In this document: piece by piece, positions 28,668 to 39,339 of the stretch
How the letters are laid out: every line of letters starts with the position of its first letter
Position numbering within the stretch: position 1 is the stretch's first letter
DNA from: Psychrosphaera algicola
GTDB lineage: Bacteria > Pseudomonadota > Gammaproteobacteria > Enterobacterales > Alteromonadaceae
NCBI RefSeq assembly: GCF_028401425.1
Contig: NZ_JAQOMS010000002.1
Location: forward strand, 806,001 to 870,000
Direction of reading: 5' to 3'
Length of the DNA: 64,000 nt
Translations under genes and position numbers: made by a program
The notes under the pieces: generated by a model
Databases searched by the model: none
What the model was told of the DNA's origin: nothing
Seen by the model: only the letters and a program-made list of their open reading frames with translations

Positions 28668-29318
28668 TTAACTCTCTTCCGTTGAATAGTTTTCTAGTAA
28701 AAAATGTCGAACAGAACTTGTCTCACTTTTTTCACCATAAAATAAATATATTGCGATTAGCTTTTCTCCGTCTTTCACAGTTTCGGCTTCATGTTCGGAC
28801 AATAAATCTTCATTTCCATCATCTAGGTAATTAAGCCAAAAAATCAACTTATTACGCTTAGGTACAATTTTTATACCGTCTGACTTAGTGAAAGATGTTG
28901 CACCACCTTCTTCAGTGTCGCATAGGAAAAACACCGCCGTAAACAGTAGGTATTCATCGTTCAGTTCATAATGATCACAATGAGGTGGGTGCCCCTGCCC
29001 CGGATGATAATGTCGGATCCTTATGCTAGATGTTTTTGCAGACGTTATGCCGGTTTTCTCTTTTATCTTATTTTCAAGATGTGTTAATGGCGGCATAACA
29101 TCCTTTCTTAATTCAAACGACAAACCTGTTTCGTCTAGCTTTACCGGGACACCTTGCTGCGCTAACCAATGCCTATTTTTTAACTTTAGGGATATTTCGG
29201 TCAACACACCTTGATCTAAAAGGTCTTCTATTTCAACAATTAATGGGCTTGATGTCAGCAAAGAGATGTTCAAAATATACCGCCGTACGGTCCTAAAATA
29301 TCTTTCAATATTACCCAT
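28668..29318 (-). CDS. 2-oxoglutarate/Fe(II)-dependent oxygenase, prolyl 4-hydroxylase type
   Basis: Predicted protein or peptide hydroxylase, 216 residues and intact. The P4Hc core has the iron ligands H-x-D in HPPHCDHYELNDE and the distal His in LLSEHEAETVKDGEKL, where the following Lys would hold 2-oxoglutarate. RIRHYHPGQGHPPHCDH and FLCDTEEGGATSF are typical of the family. It is the first gene of a two-gene minus-strand operon with the ATP-grasp gene and is divergent from the HDOD gene across 205 bases. A free amino-acid substrate is possible, but the P4H class usually acts on polypeptides. Confidence 0.82.
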   Translation of the reverse strand: MGNIERYFRTVRRYILNISLLTSSPLIVEIEDLLDQGVLTEISLKLKNRHWLAQQGVPVKLDETGLSFELRKDVMPPLTHLENKIKEKTGITSAKTSSIRIRHYHPGQGHPPHCDHYELNDEYLLFTAVFFLCDTEEGGATSFTKSDGIKIVPKRNKLIFWLNYLDDGNEDLLSEHEAETVKDGEKLIAIYLFYGEKSETSSVRHFLLENYSTEES

Positions 29319-29523
29319 AAGTCGACTCGGATGGCAAATTTATGGGCAATTTAGAAGTAAGGGCAACTACACACAAAAAATATGGTTATTACCTCCGATA
29401 ATAAAAGTAATAATCCTTTTACACTATGCGACTATCCACTAAAATAAAAGTAATCGAAAAGTGACAGTATGCCTTTAACGTAATACGTAACCACAAATCA
29501 ATTTTATCTGGACCCATCCCCTT

Positions 29524-30627
29524 ATGTTTAAGAAGTTAGTTAAGCTGTTATTCAGTAACTCTAAGAAAAAAGTAAAAGATAATAATTATTTCTATTTTGA
29601 AGATCAAAACAGCACAACTAACGAAAATTCGACAAGTCAATCTGCGGCACAACCGCTCCCAGTCGCCACAAAACCAATTGAAGTTAAATCGGCAGAAGAG
29701 CTGCACCAAAAAGCGTTTTATGACTACTTGTTTGGTCAAACGAACCATGTTGAGCAACATGATGAAATGTCATTGTATATTTCTCAACAAGTTGAAAAAT
29801 TGCTGAGAAGCCCACAAAGCATACTTAAAAACTTGCCTATTTTACCGCTTTCCTTAAGTACAATTTTAGAACAATTAAACAACGACGATTTTGATACCGA
29901 AAAGTTGATAGGCCTAATACAGCAAGAAGCTATCATTGCCGCTAAAGTGATCGAACTGGCCAACTCCTCGTTTTACAACAGAAGCAACAAAGAAATAAAA
30001 GATCTTAAAACCGCTTTTATGCTGCTTGGTGCCAACGGCCTAATGGAAGGTGTAATAAATGGATTTGTGAGTAAACTTGCGCCTCAATCGCCAATTTATT
30101 TCAAACAGTACGGTGCCAAAATTTGGCAACACAGTCTTTCAACCGGCGTGATTGCCAAGGCGCTTTTAAACAAATCACAGTATAAGTCAGAATCTGCACA
30201 GGGCTATTTGATTGGACTGATCTGTAATTTGGGTGACATGATCATCTATCAATTACTTATCGAATCCTTTTCTTTTGTTCACCCCGATTGCCAACCAAAC
30301 TCATACGCATTTAAAGACTTAATGTATAAAAACTCGAAAAAGATCACCTACCATATTGCCAAGCATTGGAACTTTCCGGCCTCAATATTAGATGTACTTG
30401 TAGTTCAAGCAAAACTAACAAAATCGGCGATGTTGTCTGTTTTGTTCGCAAAAAGGCCCATAGCTTGTTATGTATATGAGGCAAATATCTTGAGCGAGTT
30501 AGAATTGATGTTTGAGCACAATGAAATTGACGAAAATGAATTACTTACTGCAAAAAATCAGTTGGTTTTCAGTGCTGAGTCGCATCAATATATAGATAAT
30601 TTGTTATTAGCTAAATTTAGTGACTAA
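29524..30627 (+). CDS. HDOD domain protein
   Basis: Regulatory protein with a single HDOD domain (metal-independent HD-related output domain found in signalling proteins), 367 residues and intact. A variable, Ser/Thr/Asn-rich N-terminal segment of about 70 residues precedes the domain at about 90-290: LPILPLSLSTILEQLNND, IIAAKVIELANSSFYNR, LGANGLMEGVINGF, IWQHSLSTGVIAKALL and LICNLGDMIIYQLL. It lacks the HD catalytic pair. There is no GGDEF, EAL or receiver domain. It is monocistronic; its partner is unknown. Confidence 0.8.
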   Translation: MFKKLVKLLFSNSKKKVKDNNYFYFEDQNSTTNENSTSQSAAQPLPVATKPIEVKSAEELHQKAFYDYLFGQTNHVEQHDEMSLYISQQVEKLLRSPQSILKNLPILPLSLSTILEQLNNDDFDTEKLIGLIQQEAIIAAKVIELANSSFYNRSNKEIKDLKTAFMLLGANGLMEGVINGFVSKLAPQSPIYFKQYGAKIWQHSLSTGVIAKALLNKSQYKSESAQGYLIGLICNLGDMIIYQLLIESFSFVHPDCQPNSYAFKDLMYKNSKKITYHIAKHWNFPASILDVLVVQAKLTKSAMLSVLFAKRPIACYVYEANILSELELMFEHNEIDENELLTAKNQLVFSAESHQYIDNLLLAKFSD

Positions 30628-30956
30628 CAAGGTAATTTGACTAAATTACCTGTGGAACTCTTAGCAGCAATATCAAAAATAAAGCATAAAAAAACCCGTC
30701 TAAACGTGACGGGTCATTAACTCAATTTTCAAGAAAATAAATAGACATTTATAATTCTAAGCTTCCTGCGAACAGCTAAAGTACCCCATGGAATCCGCTA
30801 GGGATATAAGGTATTCCCTTATATTAATTGCCTAATGGTTTCTAATTTAGTTGTTTGTCGTAGCCCATAACCCACAACCATATGTTTTAAAAAACAATCT
30901 AGCCAATTTGGTACTTTCGGTAAAATGTCGGCTGATCTTGAGTACAACTAACAATA
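30628..30956. other. Intergenic stretch between convergent HDOD and patB genes
   Basis: About 330 bases without a gene, holding the minus-strand terminator at 30687-30714. The space between it and the patB stop (30715-30956) has no frame or structure I can support and would be a long 3' untranslated region if that terminator serves patB. Confidence 0.45.
30687..30714 (-). terminator. Rho-independent terminator, minus strand
   Basis: ACCCGTC (30694-30700) and GACGGGT (30708-30714) form a 7-base stem. On the minus strand it is followed by T7. It serves transcripts arriving from patB; on the plus strand there is no T run. Confidence 0.75.
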
Positions 30957-32085
30957 TTAACGTTTTAGTCTGGCCACTGCGTCTTCTAACATTTCCCTTG
31001 GGCAGGCAAAGTTAATTCGCGTAAAGTTTTTCCAACCAAAATCTCGGCCCGGTGAAGGACCAACCCCTTCGACTCCATGTAGGCATGGACATCATCAACA
31101 CCCAAACCGCTCGCATCAATCCATGCTAAAAACGTTGCTTCGGGTCGAATAAACGTAAAGCCATCTAAGTCATTAATTTCTTTTTCTAAGTAATCCAAAT
31201 TACCACGTAAATAATCTAATTGCTCTTGATGCCATTCATCACATTGTGTAAAGGCAACTTCAGTAGCGACTAAGCCCATAAACGTCACCCATGGCATAAT
31301 ACCAGCGGCGGCTTGAGTAAACTTACGACGCAAAGAGGCATCTGGAATAATTGCAAATGACGTTCCGAGGCCAGCCACATTAAACGTTTTGCTTGCGGCC
31401 ATCAAAGTAATAGTGCGTTCGCCAATATCCGGCAACTTACCTGCTGGTATATGGGTTTTGCTTTGATCTAGAATTAAGTCACAGTGAATTTCGTCACTGC
31501 AGAGCACGACATCATGTTTAAGACAGATTTGCTCAACTCGTGTTAATTCTTCAGCTGTCATCACCGAACCGGTTGGGTTCATCGGGTTACACATAATAAA
31601 AAGTTTAGTTTTTGGATCTGCCGCTTTTTGCTCTAGCTGTTCAAAGTCCAATGTCCACCGACCATCCTGCTCAATTGTTTGGACATCTTCTCTGATAAGT
31701 TGATTTAAACCGGGTGCCGCCAACATCGGTGGATAGTTAGGTACTTGCACTAATACTTTGTCGCTAGGCTCACAGTTAGCTTTACAAGCCACATTAAAGG
31801 CAGGAACGACACCTGTGTGTCCAAACTATCCATTGTGGTTCTATCTGCCAATCGTGTTTATCTGCTAACCATCGAACAACCGCCTTAGTTTGCAGGTTCA
31901 TATTCTACGGGAAGGTGGTAACCGTAAACGCCATGTTCCGTGCGGGCATGAAGCGCATCTATTATTTGCTGGGCGCATTTAAATTCAGAATCGGCAACCC
32001 ATAATGGCAATATATCCTTGCCCTTGTAGCGTTCCCATTTAAAAGAAAAAGTTGATCTGCGATCAATTAACTGGTCAAAACTCAT
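30957..32085 (-). CDS. MalY/PatB-type C-S beta-lyase, PLP-dependent (three frame breaks)
   Basis: Fold-type I aminotransferase-like enzyme, probably cleaving cystathionine or other cysteine conjugates. About 376 residues joined. MSFDQLIDRRSTFSFKWERY at the start is the family signature; LPLWVADSEFKCAQQI and YGYHLPVEYEPAN follow. PLP contacts are in FIMCNPMNPTGSVMT, VLCSDEIHCDLIL and the Lys-containing LMAASKTFNVAGLGTSF. Breaks are near 31885 (resuming KAVVRWLADKHDW), near 31825 (WTPGVVPAFNVACKANC) and near 31072 (VGPSPGRDFGWKNFTRINFA, ending EDAVARLKR). The corrected stop is at 30957. Confidence 0.85.
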
Positions 32086-32263
32086 TTGTGTCCCCTTCTA
32101 TGTTTGAATTCATTTAGCCATCTAAACCGCTAAATGACAAGGGTAATTTATAGATATTTTAAATATGAAGTATATCCATTTTCTCCACTATCATATTTAC
32201 CGGCCATTGAAGCTATTTCAAATACATTTCAACAACCGGTATTTATGTTGTATTCACAAAACG

Positions 32264-32842
32264 TTAATAAGCGACCCTTTTAAATGATACAACACTGCCT
32301 TTGTTTAATGTCACGATAAACAGTTCGCCAAATTGATCTTCAGCAATTTCTATTTTGTCACTCACACCCAACTGCGTAATTAGAGCTGGAGTTGTATTAG
32401 AGTGACCTACAACCAAAATAGTTTGCCCTGAATGCATGTCAGTTATCAATCGGGCCATTTCGTGCGCAGGTAAAAATAGTTCAGTGATGTCCTTATCTTG
32501 CTGATTAGCAACCGCTTTAGCCGTATTGCGAGTTCGTTTAAAAGGTGTTGAGTAAATCACATCTAGATGACTATTTTGTAAATAAGTAGCTAATCGCTTT
32601 GCGGTTTCTTCCCCTTTAGCTGATAACTCTGGATCTTTAATTTTAGTAGGTTGCTTTTCTGCATGTCGTGTCAAATAAACTACGGTATTTGGCTTGTCTA
32701 AATCACTAGTTGTAATACCTTTTTGGTTTACGGCATTTCCCAAATTTGCGCAAGACGAGACCACAACTGATAATACAATAGCGACGCTCGTGGACAAAAC
32801 ATGACGAAATATTGTTGAGTGTTTAAATAAGTTAATTTTCAC
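32264..32842 (-). CDS. Histidine phosphatase (SixA/phosphoglycerate mutase-like) lipoprotein
   Basis: Branch 1 histidine phosphatase, 192 residues and intact, predicted to be a lipoprotein: hydrophobic N-terminus ending in VVSSCANLG. The catalytic block is VVYLTRHAEKQ, with a second His in ILVVGHSNTTPALI; YSTPFKRTRNTAKAVA supplies the phosphate-pocket Arg. Envelope location is unusual for SixA itself, so the substrate may be an extracytoplasmic phosphoester. It lies 13 bases downstream of the RND permease gene and could be in the same transcript. Confidence 0.8.
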   Translation of the reverse strand: MKINLFKHSTIFRHVLSTSVAIVLSVVVSSCANLGNAVNQKGITTSDLDKPNTVVYLTRHAEKQPTKIKDPELSAKGEETAKRLATYLQNSHLDVIYSTPFKRTRNTAKAVANQQDKDITELFLPAHEMARLITDMHSGQTILVVGHSNTTPALITQLGVSDKIEIAEDQFGELFIVTLNKGSVVSFKRVAY

Positions 32843-32855
32843 TATTTTTTTCCAG

Positions 32856-35800
32856 TTAATGTTTTTCAGACTTAATCAGTAACGAGTACATGACAGGCAC
32901 GACAATCAAGGTTAGCACAGTTGCAAAACTTAGCCCAAACATGATAACCACCGCCATACTTTTAAAGAAGTCGTCCCCTAATAAAGGAACCATACCCAAT
33001 ACCGTCGTTATTGCTGCCATCGAAACCGGTCTTACTCGACTTATGGCGGCTTGAATGATCGCCTCTGTTTGTGACATCCCACTGAGTTTTTCTAAATTTA
33101 TCTGTTCGACTAAAACAATACCATTTTTGATTAACATGCCTGATAAGCTTAATAAGCCTAATAAACTCATAAAACCAAATGGTATGCCGGTCGCTAAAAA
33201 TCCGATAGTTACACCAATAATTGCAAGTGGCACCGTTGACCAAATGACAGTGGCTATTTTTAACGAATTGAAAAGTAAAATGGTAATTATAAACATGACC
33301 GCAAAACCAAGAGGTAACGCCGAAAAAATCGGAGTTTTGGCTTTTTACTTGCTTCATATTCACCGCCCCAGGTTAGTTCATAACCATTGGGTAATTGTAG
33401 CTTTTCTAACTTAGGTTTCACCCGGGCAAATACCTGTGCTGCTGTTTCATCTGACAACAGGTCGTGATCGGCCATTACGGTTAATGTACGTTTCCTATCG
33501 CGGCGTTTAATTATTGGATCTTCAAATTCTAAATTAAACTCACTTATAACGTGTGTAATTGGAACATAGCGACGCAGAACTGGGCTATAGATTTGCAACT
33601 GTTCTAATCGTTCTATCGTTACCCTTTCTTCCTCTGGCATCCTAATGACAATCGGCAATCGTTCAGTCGCTTCTCGGTAAACACCAACGGTTTTACCGAC
33701 GTACATCATCTGCAATAAGTTATCGACATCGGTTTTAGTTACGCCCATTTCCCTCGCCGCAACCGCATTAAATTTAGGTCTGATGACCTTAGTCATATTT
33801 TTCCAATCATCTGTAATATTTTTAGCCCCGAATCCTGCCATAAAATCTGTTTGGCTTGATCAGATAGAGAACGAAGGATTAGCGGATCTGGTCCAGAAAA
33901 ACGAGCTTCAATTTTTGCCGCCGTCCCAGGCCCGACATTGACCCTCAATATTTTAAACTCAACATCTGGGTATTCACTTTCTACATACTGTCTGACATTG
34001 GCGATAGTCGGGATTAGTGACGGTTTTTGTTTTACACGTACAATCAATTGACCGTAATTGGCGTAATTCATCTCCATATTATAAGTCAGCATAAATCTAG
34101 CTGCGCCACGACCCACAGTGGTTGAAACAAACTCAACATCGTCAATACTCATAACATATTGCTCTAATGACTTTCCAACAACGGATGTAGCGCGTATATC
34201 GGCACCTTCAGGTAATCGGTAATCAAGATAAAAAACAGGTAAATTTGACGAAGGGAAAAAGCCTGTTTAACAAAGCCAAACCCACCTACTGCAAATACAA
34301 ACAGCACGAACATCAGCGCCATAGTCGATTTTGGAAATCGTAATGTTAACTTCAATACCGATTTATATTTTGCATAAAGCCCAGATTTGTATGGTTCGTC
34401 TTTATGACCTTCTTCCGATTTAGTATCTTGGTCAATTGGCTCAACAATCTGGTCTTTAAACAGTAAACTGGCAAAAAATGGGGTAATTGTTATCGCAGTT
34501 ACCCAGCTCAATAATAGAGAGATCAGCAGGACATCAAACAACGATCCTGCAAACTCCCCTGTAGCATCTGGTGATAAACCTATAGGCGCAAAAGCAATAA
34601 TTGAAATAAATGTTGCGGCTAACAGTGGCCATTTTGTTTGTTTGATAATTAAACTTGCCGCCTGAACTTTAGTTAATCGTTTCTGCATTCCGACTAAAAT
34701 GCCTTCGACCACCACAATTGCGTTGTCAACTAACATACCTAAGGCAATAATCAATGCACCTAAAGATACGCGATGCAACTCAATGCCTATCTGTTGCATA
34801 AAGACAAACGTACCTAATACAGTAAGCAGCAATATTCCACCGATAAGTAAGCCCGTTTTCACCCCCATAAACAACAATAAGATAACAATGACAATTACAA
34901 CGGCCTCTAATAAACTTTGTATAAACCCTGCAACCGACATTTCCACTTCAACGGGTTGATTGTATACGGTGTTAATCTCCATACCGTAAGGCCTATTTTG
35001 GTCTAGTTCCTTTAGTTTCTCCTGAACTCGTTCACCAATTTTGACGACATTAGAGCCTGACATAAAAGACAATCCAACATAGATAGCAGGTTTAGAATTA
35101 TGTCTCACTATGTGATTAGGGGTTTCAACAAAGTCCTTATAGATAGTTGCTATGTCGCTCAATATAATCCGCTTCGAAGAGCCTGGAGGGCTGATCACTA
35201 TATCCCCTAACTCTTCAACAGACGTAAATTCTCCGGTGGGATGAAATCGAATATCTTCGTTTCCAACTCGAACAAAACCGGCATTGGAAACCACATTCTG
35301 CTGCGCCAATATTTGATATAGATACTCAGCGGATAAATCCAACGACACCATTTTATTATGGGAAATTTCTAAAATAACTTGTTCTTGAAGCTTTCCTTCC
35401 ACGGTGACTTTGCCGACACCTTCCACAAGTACCAGTTCACGGCGAATGTAATCTACGTAGGAGTTAATTTCTTCGTTATTAAATCCATCACCGGTTACCG
35501 CCATCAATACACCGTATACATCACCAAAATCATCTTTAATGATTGGCGTACCAGATCCAGCAGGTAATTTCGGAGTAAAATCATTGATCTTACGCCTCAA
35601 TTCATCCCATATTTGTCTTAATTCAGTTTTACGGTAAGTCGACTTCATCTCGACAATTATCTGTGACATGCCAGACGACGTTATTGACTTCACGTTGTCC
35701 ACAAAAGGCAACTTTTGAATTTCATTTTCTAACGGATAGGTGATTTCTTCTTCAACTTGAACCGGGGACGCCCCTGGATAAGTGGTGATAATAATTGCTT

Positions 35801-35942
35801 GCTTTAGAATAAATTCAGGGTCTTCTAATTGCCCCAGTTTAGAATAGGACAATATCCCAGCGACCAACAAGATTAATGTAAACAACCAAGATGTGGTCTT
35901 TTGTTTGATAAAATAACCAGCGATATCAAATTCAGACTTCAT
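32856..35942 (-). CDS. RND efflux transporter permease (three frame breaks)
   Basis: AcrB-like proton-driven exporter of the inner membrane, about 1028 residues when joined. The N-terminus MKSEFDIAGYFIKQKTTSWL leads into helix 1 and GQLEDPEFILKQAIIITTYP. Helix 4 carries the proton-relay pair in ALGMLVDNAIVVVEGI. Breaks are near 34210 (resuming FPSSNLPVFYLDYRLPEGAD), near 33841 (QDSGAKNITDDWKNMTK) and near 33320-33345 (TPIFSALPLGFAVMFII). The second half has LLGLLSLSGMLIKNGIVLVE and ends VPVMYSLLIKSEKH. It follows its membrane-fusion partner by 2 bases. No outer-membrane TolC-like gene is in the operon. Substrate not predictable. Confidence 0.88.
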
Positions 35943-35944
35943 GG

Positions 35945-37104
35945 CTATAACCCTCGCTCACGCACCCACGGACGAACTTGCTGTCCAACCGTCAAAAGTG
36001 ACTGCCTGCGGCAATAATTTGGTCTCCAATCTGCAATGCTGACGGATCTACTGGCGTTATTTCGGCACCGTATTGAGCAATTTTTGATACATTAATTTCA
36101 ACTAATGTCGTTTTATTTTGAGCATCTAATTTATAGACAAAATGTTTGTTTTGACCGGCGAATTTATTTGGGATAAATACGGCTTCAATTGGCACTAATA
36201 GCGCCGTATTATGTGTATTTAACACTTTATCCAATTCAACAGCCAACTTGCCCGTCATTCCTGACAAAAGATTTAAGTCCGCTGGCGCGTCGAGTGAAAA
36301 CACGACTCGATAAGTTTTAGTCGCTTTGTTCGCTGTAATATCATGTTCTTTGAATGTTACGAGGTAAGATTTTTCCGGTGCTGCATCGAGAAATAACAAA
36401 GGTTGATACAATTTCCCGTCTTCGTTTTTTGGTAAATGCACCATGAGTCTTTCAGGTACGTCAATCGATACGTCTACCTGATCACGGCCCTGTAGTTCAA
36501 TTATCGGCTGTTTAGCCTGAATAAATTCATAATTTTCAATGAACATCTGTGCAACAGTGCCTGAAAAAGGAGCCGTTATCTTTGTATATTGTAAATTGCG
36601 TTGGGCAACTTCGAGTTGTGCTTGAGCAATATCAAACTGAGCAGCGGCCTCATCAAAAACTGACGAAGAAACTAACTTATCTTTAAATAGGGATTTTGCT
36701 CGACTAAATTGCGATAGGCTTAGGTCGTATTTAGCCTGAGCTTGTTTGACTTGTAATTTAAAGTCCTTGTCATCTAATTCAGCTAACACTTCTCCAAACT
36801 GGACATTTTGGCCAGCAACAATATTTAACGCTGCCAACTCACCATTTACTCTAAATGCCAATTGGGCCTTTACTGTAGGCTCAATTGTCGCCGGAAAATA
36901 ACGTACGGCATTGGCTGAGTGAGGTTTTACAACAGCAACTTTGGCAGGTCGAATGAGTTTAGTTTCTGTTGCTTGCTGTTCTTGTTTTTCACCACATCCG
37001 GTTAGACTAAAACCTAAGATGCCAATAAAAAGAATACTAAATGTTGTTGCATAACCTTGCCTGCCTAATAAATTAACGCTCAATGTAAATTGTAAGTTAA
37101 CCAT
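35945..37104 (-). CDS. RND efflux periplasmic adaptor lipoprotein (frame break near C-terminus)
   Basis: Membrane-fusion protein bridging the RND permease and the outer-membrane channel, about 386 residues. The signal ends in the lipobox FSLTGCGEKQ. It has the split biotinyl-lipoyl domain (ELAALNIVAGQNVQFGEVLA, ITAPFSGTVAQMFIENYEF), a helical hairpin between the halves and a beta-barrel domain. The open frame stops at 35992 with AAGSHF. A one-base shift near 36000 reads SLLTVGQQVRPWVRERGL and stops at 35945, the typical family ending, leaving 2 bases to the permease start. The ATG at 37104 is preferred over the in-frame TTG before it. Divergent from the LysR gene. Confidence 0.87.
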
Positions 37105-37174
37105 CAAATAATTGATATTTATTAAAATTTAACTACTATATAAATATTATTTATTAAGTTTCAAACAAATTATA

Positions 37175-38056
37175 ATGAACATTGATCAACTTAAAATACT
37201 ACAAACGATAGTCCGAACCGGTTCAATAAATGAAGCGGCCAAAAAGCTTTTTAAGACCCAACCCGCATTAAGCATGGCAATAAAACGACTAGAATGCGAA
37301 ATAGGATTCGAACTTTTTAATCGTAATAAGTATCGACTTGAGTTGAACGAACAAGGCACTATTTTTTATCAACGTAGTCAAAATATATTATCTGAACTGG
37401 AACAGCTAAAAAGCCTCAGCGACGCATTTAATCAAGGGATTGAACATGAGTTAACCATTAATATTGAAGGACCAGCGATGCTGCCACGGATATTCGATAG
37501 CGTAAAACGGGTACAGGAAAAGTTTCCACATACTCAATTGCAGATCCATACCGAAAAGCTATTACATGGATTAAAAAACTTAGCATCGCAAGAGGTTGAT
37601 TTAACCATCATCCCGTGGATTGACGCATTTAATCTCGAAGGGGAGTTTCAAACCAAGCCTATCGACTCTTTGGCGTTTACGTTTTGTATTCATAAAAAGT
37701 TGGCTGCAAATTTTGGCATTAGCGGTATTGAACAGATCACACCTGAAACCCTGAAACATATCCCGCAATTGAGCCCTACTGATATGGCATTTAACCTGTC
37801 GGATACACCATTGTTAAGAAAAATAAGTCATTCAATTGTAAAAGTAGACGACATACATTGTTATATCGAATCACTAAAAGCACAACTTGGTTGGGGGCCT
37901 ATGATGAGTATTATGGTGCCAACGCAAATAACAGATGATTTTTGGTTGTTTGATTTAGAACCCAAAGATACGCAGGTCAAAGTTGAAGTGCGCGTGGTCA
38001 AAAATAAAAACAAAATATTGGGGCCAGTCGCGCAGTTTTTATGGGATAGCTTGTGA
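37175..38056 (+). CDS. LysR-family transcriptional regulator
   Basis: 293 residues and intact. The N-terminal winged helix-turn-helix is classic: MNIDQLKILQTIVRTGSINE, KKLFKTQPALSMAIKRLE and FELFNRNKYRLELNEQG. A periplasmic-binding-like effector domain follows (residues about 90-290). It is divergent from the adaptor/RND operon across only 70 AT-rich bases, the usual layout when the regulator controls the neighbouring genes. The inducer is unknown. Its transcript ends at a stem shared with the convergent prpF. Confidence 0.88.
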   Translation: MNIDQLKILQTIVRTGSINEAAKKLFKTQPALSMAIKRLECEIGFELFNRNKYRLELNEQGTIFYQRSQNILSELEQLKSLSDAFNQGIEHELTINIEGPAMLPRIFDSVKRVQEKFPHTQLQIHTEKLLHGLKNLASQEVDLTIIPWIDAFNLEGEFQTKPIDSLAFTFCIHKKLAANFGISGIEQITPETLKHIPQLSPTDMAFNLSDTPLLRKISHSIVKVDDIHCYIESLKAQLGWGPMMSIMVPTQITDDFWLFDLEPKDTQVKVEVRVVKNKNKILGPVAQFLWDSL

Positions 38057-38081
38057 TTTACGCAACCAAATTAATAAGCAA

Positions 38082-38109
38082 AAAGGGTTAACGTTTTAGT
38101 TAACCCTTT
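38082..38109. terminator. Bidirectional terminator between lysR gene and prpF
   Basis: AAAGGGTTAAC and GTTAACCCTTT form an 11-base stem with loop GTTTTA, between convergent genes. T-rich on both strands, so it can serve both transcripts. Confidence 0.8.
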
Positions 38110-38117
38110 AATACGAT

Positions 38118-39338
38118 TTATAATAACGAGGAGTTACTTATTGGCGGGATCCGCACTGTACCTTCCATTAATATGCGAGCACTGCGGCTCATCGATACTT
38201 TTGCTATTTGCCATTTTTTGGTGACATTGTCGAGGTTTGCTTCAGCTCCAACTTTTAAGGTTCCCGAAGGGTGCCCAAACGTAACCGATGTATCAGTTGT
38301 CGATGATGAGGCCAAATTAACTATTGTCCCGGGAATTGCAGCGGCAGCTCCAATTGCTACTGCGGCGGTGCCCATCATGGCATGGTGTAGCTTACCCATA
38401 GATACCGCTCTAACATTTAAATCAATAGCGTCAGCAGATATCGTTTTACCACTGGAAGATACAAATGATTTAGGCCCAGATACAAACGCAATTTTAGGCG
38501 TATGCTGACGAACTTCCGCTTCCTTAACGTCTTTAATAAGTCCCATTTGAACTGCACCATATGCGCGAATGGTTTCTAACTTAGCCAAAATTGCATCATC
38601 ACCATTTATTGCGTCTTGCAGTTCTGTACCGTCAAACCCGAGTTCTTCTGCATTTAAAAATAAAGTCGGAATACCTGCATTTATAAATGTGGTCTGAAAC
38701 TCTCCAATGTTGGGTACGTTAAGTGTGTCGATTAAATTCCCCGTCGGGAATAAAATTTCGCTTGGGTCTACTGGTTCGACAAAATCAATAACAACTTCTG
38801 CTGCTGGAAAAGTAACCCCATCCAATTCGAAGTCCCCTATTTCCAACACTTCACCTTCACACATAGGAACATGTGCGATGATTGTTTTACTAATGTTTTG
38901 TTGCCAAATCTTAATTTCAGCAATGCCATTTTTCGGGAGCTTACTCAGGTCAACTAACCCATTTGTTATGGCAAATGCGCCAACGGCAGCGGTTAAATTT
39001 CCACAATTACCACTCCAATCGATAAACGGTTTATCGATGGCAACTTGGCCAAATAAATAATCGACATCATGATCAGGTTGCTCACTTTTTGACAAAATAA
39101 CTGTTTTACTGGTACTCGAAGTTGCACCTCCCATACCGTCAGTATGTTTACCATAAGGGTCAGGGCTGCCAATCACACGTAACAACAAAGCGTCACGATA
39201 CGCGCCAGGTTGTTGGGCTTGTAGAGGTAATTCGTTTAGATTAAAGAACACCCCTTTGCTCGTGCCACCGCGCATATACGTCGCAAGCACTTTCATTTGT
39301 TTGGTTGGCAAAGGCATATCTCGTTGTTCATTCTGCAT
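38118..39338 (-). CDS. prpF: 2-methylaconitate cis-trans isomerase PrpF
   Basis: Works with AcnD in the methylcitrate cycle, isomerising the 2-methylaconitate produced by AcnD so that aconitase can hydrate it. 406 residues and intact. The signature N-terminus YMRGGTSKGVFFNLNELP is present, followed by GSPDPYGKHTDGMGGATSST, DWSGNCGNLTAAVGAFAI and GKLHHAMMGTAAVAI. It ends the operon, 1 base after acnD. Confidence 0.95.
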   Translation of the reverse strand: MQNEQRDMPLPTKQMKVLATYMRGGTSKGVFFNLNELPLQAQQPGAYRDALLLRVIGSPDPYGKHTDGMGGATSSTSKTVILSKSEQPDHDVDYLFGQVAIDKPFIDWSGNCGNLTAAVGAFAITNGLVDLSKLPKNGIAEIKIWQQNISKTIIAHVPMCEGEVLEIGDFELDGVTFPAAEVVIDFVEPVDPSEILFPTGNLIDTLNVPNIGEFQTTFINAGIPTLFLNAEELGFDGTELQDAINGDDAILAKLETIRAYGAVQMGLIKDVKEAEVRQHTPKIAFVSGPKSFVSSSGKTISADAIDLNVRAVSMGKLHHAMMGTAAVAIGAAAAIPGTIVNLASSSTTDTSVTFGHPSGTLKVGAEANLDNVTKKWQIAKVSMSRSARILMEGTVRIPPISNSSLL

Positions 39339-39339
39339 A

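Noticed and set aside
27037..29318. Pyrroloquinoline quinone biosynthesis locus
   Set aside because: Only a PqqD-like fold is present; there is no PqqA peptide, PqqB, PqqC, radical-SAM PqqE or PqqF.
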